28,276 nucleotides of DNA from Desulfacyla sp964522045. Its GTDB lineage: Bacteria > Desulfobacterota > DSM-4660 > Desulfatiglandales > Desulfatiglandaceae. Of the stretch, positions 25,308-28,276 are shown piece after piece. Below the pieces are notes generated by a model. The model saw only the letters and a program-made list of their open reading frames with translations, had not been told where the DNA came from and made no database searches. The stretch covers positions 1 to 28,276 of the forward strand of contig CAZFSF010000017.1 of NCBI GenBank assembly GCA_964522045.1, in the 5' to 3' direction. Every line of letters starts with the position of its first letter. The stretch's first letter is position 1. The position numbers and the translations under genes were made by a program.

Positions 25308-26135
25308 ATGATCCAGGATCTCGTACAGCATATCGACCGGTTGATCCAGCAAAGACCTGCCGCTAAAACTGCTTTAGCCCCTTTCCGTGAGCTCGCACTC
25401 CTCATGATACAGGTAGATCCCCATGTCAAACCGGTCGAGCTTGAAAAAGGGGTTATGGATATCAAGCAACAGGAGGGATTTCCTCTCTTTTCAAAAGAGG
25501 ACTTGCCCCTTGATTTCGATGCCGCCGCCGACCTGTTAAAAAAATTCTTAGAGCACTTAGGTGCAACTGACAGGAATGACAGGGAAGGGTTGAAAAAGGC
25601 GCTTAAGAAAGCCGATGACACAGGCGAATGGTCGGGAAATCTGTTCAAGACTATTTTAGAGCAGGATGAGAAGGCGCTGTCACTGATTGCAAGAGAGGTT
25701 GACCTCGACTCCAAGGTCCTCCAGTTTCTTGGTCAGGTAGCCCTGACACCCTCGATCTATGCCCTTCGTGATGCCTTGAGTTCCAACATAGACACGGATG
25801 GGTGGGATTATGGTTATTGTCCCCTGTGCGGCTCTCAGCCGGATATGGCCTATTTTGCAAAATCAGGCAAGAGATATCTACACTGTGAACTCTGCGGTGA
25901 AGAATGGGTCTTTTCCAGGATCAGGTGCCCTTTTTGCGATAACCGGGACCAGGAAACGCTCGGGTACTTCGAGGCTGAAGAGGAGGAGGGGTTCCGGGTC
26001 TATTTTTGCAGGGAATGCATGAGATACCTCAAGACCATTGACAAAAAGACCTTTGAGGAGGTGGCGCCTTTAGAATTAGAGAACCTGGCCACCATCCACT
26101 TGGACCTCTTGGCCAATAAAAATGAGTTCAAGTAG
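25308..26135 (+). CDS. fdhE: Formate dehydrogenase accessory protein FdhE
   Basis: FdhE is a cytoplasmic rubredoxin-like iron protein needed for assembly of exported, Tat-dependent formate dehydrogenases. Four CxxC motifs are present: CPLC (171-174), CELC (193-196), CPFC (207-210) and CREC (234-237). They sit in the usual frame: GYCPLCGSQPDMAYF, then RYLHCELCGEEWVFSRIRC and RVYFCRECMRYLKTID. The N-terminal helical half is less conserved. Length of 275 is a little below E. coli FdhE. AAGGAG lies 7-8 nt before the ATG. It converges with the radical SAM gene (9 bp between stops). A likely Tat-exported enzyme begins at the window's right end, which fits an fdh locus. Confidence 0.93.
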   Translation: MIQDLVQHIDRLIQQRPAAKTALAPFRELALLMIQVDPHVKPVELEKGVMDIKQQEGFPLFSKEDLPLDFDAAADLLKKFLEHLGATDRNDREGLKKALKKADDTGEWSGNLFKTILEQDEKALSLIAREVDLDSKVLQFLGQVALTPSIYALRDALSSNIDTDGWDYGYCPLCGSQPDMAYFAKSGKRYLHCELCGEEWVFSRIRCPFCDNRDQETLGYFEAEEEEGFRVYFCRECMRYLKTIDKKTFEEVAPLELENLATIHLDLLANKNEFK

Positions 26136-26144
26136 AAGTAGTTG

Positions 26145-27776
26145 CTACTCCCCTAACAAACTCAAATAAAACCTGATCAGTTCCATCTGGTCCCGGTATC
26201 GAAGATCTTTATTCTCCTTCCCTATTGCAGATAACAGGTTATCAGACACAACCCTTGCATCATCATTTCTTCCTGTCCCGGTCAGTCTCCGAAAAAGATA
26301 GTCATATATCTGCGAGCGGACAGGAAGATCGCTTTCCACGAACTTGGAAATACACTCCCCCCAACGCCCTTGATCCGCCATATAGGCGATGGCCAGAGAT
26401 CGGACAGCATTTTCATCATACCGGTTTTCATAGGGTATGGCATAGCCAAGGGCCTCTTCTATATATTGTTTAAGCTTAAACGGGCTTTCCGGGGCACAAA
26501 AGTAGCATGGCAGAATATAGCCTTCTGACCTGGTTCCGTAGAGATGCTCCTCCTCCCCGCTCTTCTCAATAGCCCGGCATAGGCGCGTGCCCTGATATAT
26601 CCTGCCTCCTATGGTGTATTCGTATCGCCTCAAAAAGCCCGGGCTGTACCTTTTCATCAACTCGATGGAATAATCTATGGTCTCGTAGGTCTCGCCTGGA
26701 AGGCCAAAGATCATTGATATGGTACAGGCCAGAGAGTGTTTTTCACAGACATCTAACGTCTTGCAGATATCCCTCTCGCGGTAGGAGGTGTGATTCCTTT
26801 CAAGGACCTCATCGGCAAAGCTGTCACAGGTAAGGATGATAGAAAACCCGGCCTCAGCCAGAAGTCCGGCAAAATCAGAATTAAAGGGCCTTGACAGAAA
26901 CTGGGAAGCAAAACCAAATCGATCGTGCAGGTCCTCTTCAATGATCCTTTCAACTAACTGAGAGCAGTATGTGAGATTGGGTAGGTTGAATTCCGTATCC
27001 ACAAAAAAAATATTCCTGATCCCCTCATCCTTTTGAGATATGCTCTTCAACTCCTCGATAATTCGATCAATTTTTCTAAAAACAATTTCCCTCCCCTCGA
27101 TGATCGGTTCTACGCAGTAACTGCATCCCTGGTTGCACCCCCTCTTGACCTGCACAGGGAGAGCTACTGTCTCAAAGGCATATTGGAATTTTCTATCCCT
27201 CACTGGGCGCAGGGCATCTCCCATGAAGCAATAAGCCTTTCTCGCATTGACACTGTACTGGCCATCGAAACGGGCGAGACCGGCTATCCGGTTAATCATT
27301 TCCCTATCAGGAAAGGCCTCGATGAATTGTCTAAACGGTTCCTCGCCTTCACCCACTACCCCGTATTCGATGCGCAGATACTTCAAGATGGCCGCCGGAG
27401 ATATGGTAAATGCCCCTCCGCCCGCGATGATGGGGATCCCGGGGGCATGCCTTTTGATGAAGTCCGCAATTCTCCTTATCTCCGGCAGGAAATAAAAGGT
27501 CCTGTAATCATCCCCGCCGTAGTTGCCATATGTCTCGCAAGACATACAGGTATCAATATTTCTTATGCCTAATCCTACCACCTCAGGTCTATTCCGCTCC
27601 AGGATGTGTAACAAATTTGTTTCAAGGTCAGGCTCGGGCAAAAAAGGATATTCAACCGTCACATCATGTCCTGATTGACGGAGATAGTCAGCGATCAGGT
27701 CGAGCCCAAAGGGATAGACCTGTTTGATGAGGTAGTATCTGTCTGTATAGAGGAGTAAAACTTTTGCTTTTTCCAC
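26145..27776 (-). CDS. B12-binding domain radical SAM protein
   Basis: A 543-residue protein combining an N-terminal cobalamin-binding (Rossmann) domain at about 4-150 with a radical SAM core. The [4Fe-4S] ligands are CNQGCSYC, Cys214/218/221 in my numbering. The B12 domain lacks the DxHxxG lower-ligand motif, as in many class B radical SAM proteins; it has GLGIRNIDTCMSC and IIAGGGAFTIS. The C-terminal third includes a CYFC pair and a helical tail. Class B enzymes methylate unactivated carbon or phosphorus or rearrange rings; the substrate here is unknown. The start is a GTG at 27776 with GGAGA about 7 nt upstream. An ATG at 27815 would add 13 residues encoded by an inverted repeat. The gene is convergent with fdhE. 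Confidence 0.87.
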   Translation of the reverse strand: MEKAKVLLLYTDRYYLIKQVYPFGLDLIADYLRQSGHDVTVEYPFLPEPDLETNLLHILERNRPEVVGLGIRNIDTCMSCETYGNYGGDDYRTFYFLPEIRRIADFIKRHAPGIPIIAGGGAFTISPAAILKYLRIEYGVVGEGEEPFRQFIEAFPDREMINRIAGLARFDGQYSVNARKAYCFMGDALRPVRDRKFQYAFETVALPVQVKRGCNQGCSYCVEPIIEGREIVFRKIDRIIEELKSISQKDEGIRNIFFVDTEFNLPNLTYCSQLVERIIEEDLHDRFGFASQFLSRPFNSDFAGLLAEAGFSIILTCDSFADEVLERNHTSYRERDICKTLDVCEKHSLACTISMIFGLPGETYETIDYSIELMKRYSPGFLRRYEYTIGGRIYQGTRLCRAIEKSGEEEHLYGTRSEGYILPCYFCAPESPFKLKQYIEEALGYAIPYENRYDENAVRSLAIAYMADQGRWGECISKFVESDLPVRSQIYDYLFRRLTGTGRNDDARVVSDNLLSAIGKENKDLRYRDQMELIRFYLSLLGE

Positions 27777-27793
27777 TTTGCATTCTCCGTAAA

Positions 27794-27834
27794 TAGTGTC
27801 TGAACGAAAAATCATAGTTTTCGTTCTGACACTA
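27794..27834. repeat. 17-bp inverted repeat in the radical SAM leader
   Basis: Arms at 27794-27810 and 27818-27834 (TAGTGTCTGAACGAAAA on the left) pair with one mismatch around a 7-nt loop. It lies 18 bp upstream of the GTG start of the radical SAM gene, so the mRNA leader would carry a long hairpin next to the ribosome binding site. It could be a MITE-like repeat, a cis-regulatory RNA hairpin or a protein-binding site. Confidence 0.7.
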
Positions 27835-27922
27835 AATAGGGGCTACATGAAACTCCCTCTTTACTAACACCAAAGCCCACTTTCTTTCAACCCGTGCAAC
27901 GCAAAAATTCAGCGCGTGTTAA

Positions 27923-27960
27923 GCGATTTAATCCCGACTGTGGTGGGATTGAGTGGTTAC
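27923..27960. repeat. Dispersed hairpin repeat, copy C
   Basis: GCG, six bases, TCCCG, eight bases, GGGATT and GAGTGGTTA follow the same order as copies near 5178 and 21474. The AATCCC / GGGATT arms (27930-27935 and 27945-27950) can pair. It lies in an intergenic region, like the other copies. Confidence 0.45.
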
Positions 27961-27980
27961 GCGGTTGTTATTAGAGAGCT

Positions 27981-27998
27981 TATGTCATTATTGACATA
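27981..27998. promoter_or_regulatory. Operator-like dyad TATGTCA-N4-TGACATA
   Basis: Perfect 7-bp inverted arms with a 4-nt spacer. The inner geometry (5-bp half-sites, N4) is the same as for Fnr-type Crp/Fnr family sites, though the bases differ from the E. coli FNR site. It is centred about 40 bp upstream of the -35 box at 28031, a typical place for an activator. Which regulator binds is unknown. Confidence 0.45.
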
Positions 27999-28030
27999 TA
28001 TAACTAACTGATTTTTAAGCAAAAAAAATG

Positions 28031-28060
28031 TTGACAAAGCTTTTTGTTTGGGTGTTTAAT
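28031..28060 (+). promoter_or_regulatory. Sigma-70-like promoter for the right-end gene
   Basis: A perfect -35 box TTGACA (28031-28036), an 18-nt spacer and TTTAAT (28055-28060) as -10. Transcription would start near 28067, giving a leader of about 190 nt before the ATG at 28260. The leader contains a terminator-like hairpin. Confidence 0.55.
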
Positions 28061-28187
28061 TCAAATCGAGTTAAGTACTACTACTAATTTCGTAATTTTG
28101 TCCATTTCATATATCAAGTTCTGTCATTAAGAGGACGCAGCCATTCTATAATTTCAATATTTTTTCTAATCTTTCAATGTGGTTTAA

Positions 28188-28219
28188 GCCCGGAGCATTC
28201 TATCCCGGGCGTCGTTTTT
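28188..28219 (+). terminator. Terminator-like hairpin in the leader of the right-end gene
   Basis: GCCCGG (28188-28193) pairs with CCGGGC (28205-28210) around an 11-nt loop, followed 4 nt later by five T (28215-28219). Lying between the candidate promoter and the gene, it could work as an attenuator or part of a riboswitch-like leader. The stem is only 6 bp. Confidence 0.4.
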
Positions 28220-28259
28220 CTTATTTAACCCCAAACCTTAACAGAAGAAAGGAGGAGGC

Positions 28260-28276
28260 ATGAACGTTACGCGTCG
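28260..28276 (+). CDS. Start of a probable Tat-exported protein (partial)
   Basis: The window ends five complete codons into this gene. An excellent AAAGGAGG lies 4 nt before the ATG, after the promoter and leader described separately. The codons give M-N-V-T-R and the next begins CG, which is Arg whatever the third base. T-R-R near the N-terminus is the typical beginning of a twin-arginine signal (S/T-R-R-x-F-L-K). With fdhE nearby, a periplasmic formate dehydrogenase catalytic subunit or another molybdo/tungsto-oxidoreductase is my best guess, but only the start is visible. Confidence 0.6.

Larger units (their letters stand above)
27777..28259. other. Divergent intergenic region upstream of a Tat-type gene
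   Basis: This 483-bp AT-rich region separates the leftward radical SAM gene from a rightward gene starting at 28260. It holds the 17-bp inverted repeat, a copy of the dispersed hairpin repeat, an operator-like dyad, a strong-looking promoter, a terminator-like hairpin and an excellent ribosome binding site. No protein-like open frame was found. A possible leftward promoter (TTGAAA, 17 nt, TTAGTA on the minus strand within about 27855-27890) is weak. Confidence 0.6.

Noticed and set aside
25109..25714. 201-codon minus-strand open frame
   Set aside because: It is antisense to the well-supported fdhE gene and is rich in Ser, as expected for a shadow frame.
26136..26149. AGTAG-TTG-CTACT hairpin between fdhE and the radical SAM gene as a bidirectional terminator
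   Set aside because: A 5-bp stem with no T-run on either strand is too weak to call.
28075..28087. TAC triplet run downstream of the promoter
   Set aside because: Only three to four units; too short to be meaningful as a microsatellite.
1..28276. tRNA genes, CRISPR arrays, intact transposases
   Set aside because: No T-loop-bearing cloverleaf, no regularly spaced repeats and no transposase motifs were found on reading both strands by eye; a dedicated scan (tRNAscan-SE, ISfinder) would be needed to be certain.

Overview
The window looks like chromosomal DNA of a deltaproteobacterium in the broad sense (Desulfobacterota: Desulfobacterales/Syntrophobacterales-like). This is inferred from gene families and order (ftsH-folP, mfd followed by parvulin genes, an rpoH-type sigma factor, mazG next to cvpA, FdhE, dCache-like sensor kinases, DUF4301) and not from any rRNA. 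No phage, CRISPR array, intact insertion sequence, rRNA or tRNA gene was recognised. Short hairpin-forming and tandem repeats occupy many of the gaps.

Region 1 (1-844) has no intact gene. It holds a hairpin near the left edge and scraps of minus-strand coding sequence, one resembling the N-terminus of a DUF2283 protein.

Region 2 (845-7606) is transcribed leftward. In order of transcription it contains a DUF4301 protein, a YhhQ-type queuosine-precursor transporter, CvpA, MazG, the monofunctional transglycosylase MtgA and a sensor histidine kinase whose ATP-binding domain has lost its key residues. From cvpA onward the genes overlap or lie within a few bases of each other.

Region 3 (7607-7970) is a divergent intergenic region with simple tandem repeats, a possible promoter plus palindrome, and a strong hairpin sharing a core with another repeat in the window.

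Region 4 (7971-25085) is transcribed rightward. ftsH-folP-coaX-ldcA-mfd cover protein quality control, folate, CoA, peptidoglycan recycling and transcription-coupled repair. A parvulin lipoprotein and a SurA-like chaperone follow, then a RodZ-like protein, tyrS and rpoH. Last come a TPR lipoprotein, a small LolB-like lipoprotein and a family 2 glycosyltransferase, tightly packed. The themes are envelope biogenesis and stress; FtsH and its classical substrate RpoH lie on the same strand about 11 kb apart.

Region 5 (25086-28276) points to formate metabolism. fdhE, a four-CxxC formate dehydrogenase accessory protein, converges on a B12-binding radical SAM gene. Beyond that gene's structured leader is a 480-bp regulatory region with an operator-like dyad, a sigma-70-like promoter and a terminator-like hairpin. 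It leads to a gene cut by the window edge whose first codons read M-N-V-T-R-R, compatible with a twin-arginine signal peptide and plausibly an exported molybdo/tungsto-enzyme such as a formate dehydrogenase.

The most unusual items are the degenerate histidine kinase, the DUF4301 protein, the B12 radical SAM protein with its 17-bp inverted-repeat leader, and two small families of dispersed intergenic repeats. I did not find clear evidence of a wholly new multi-gene system.
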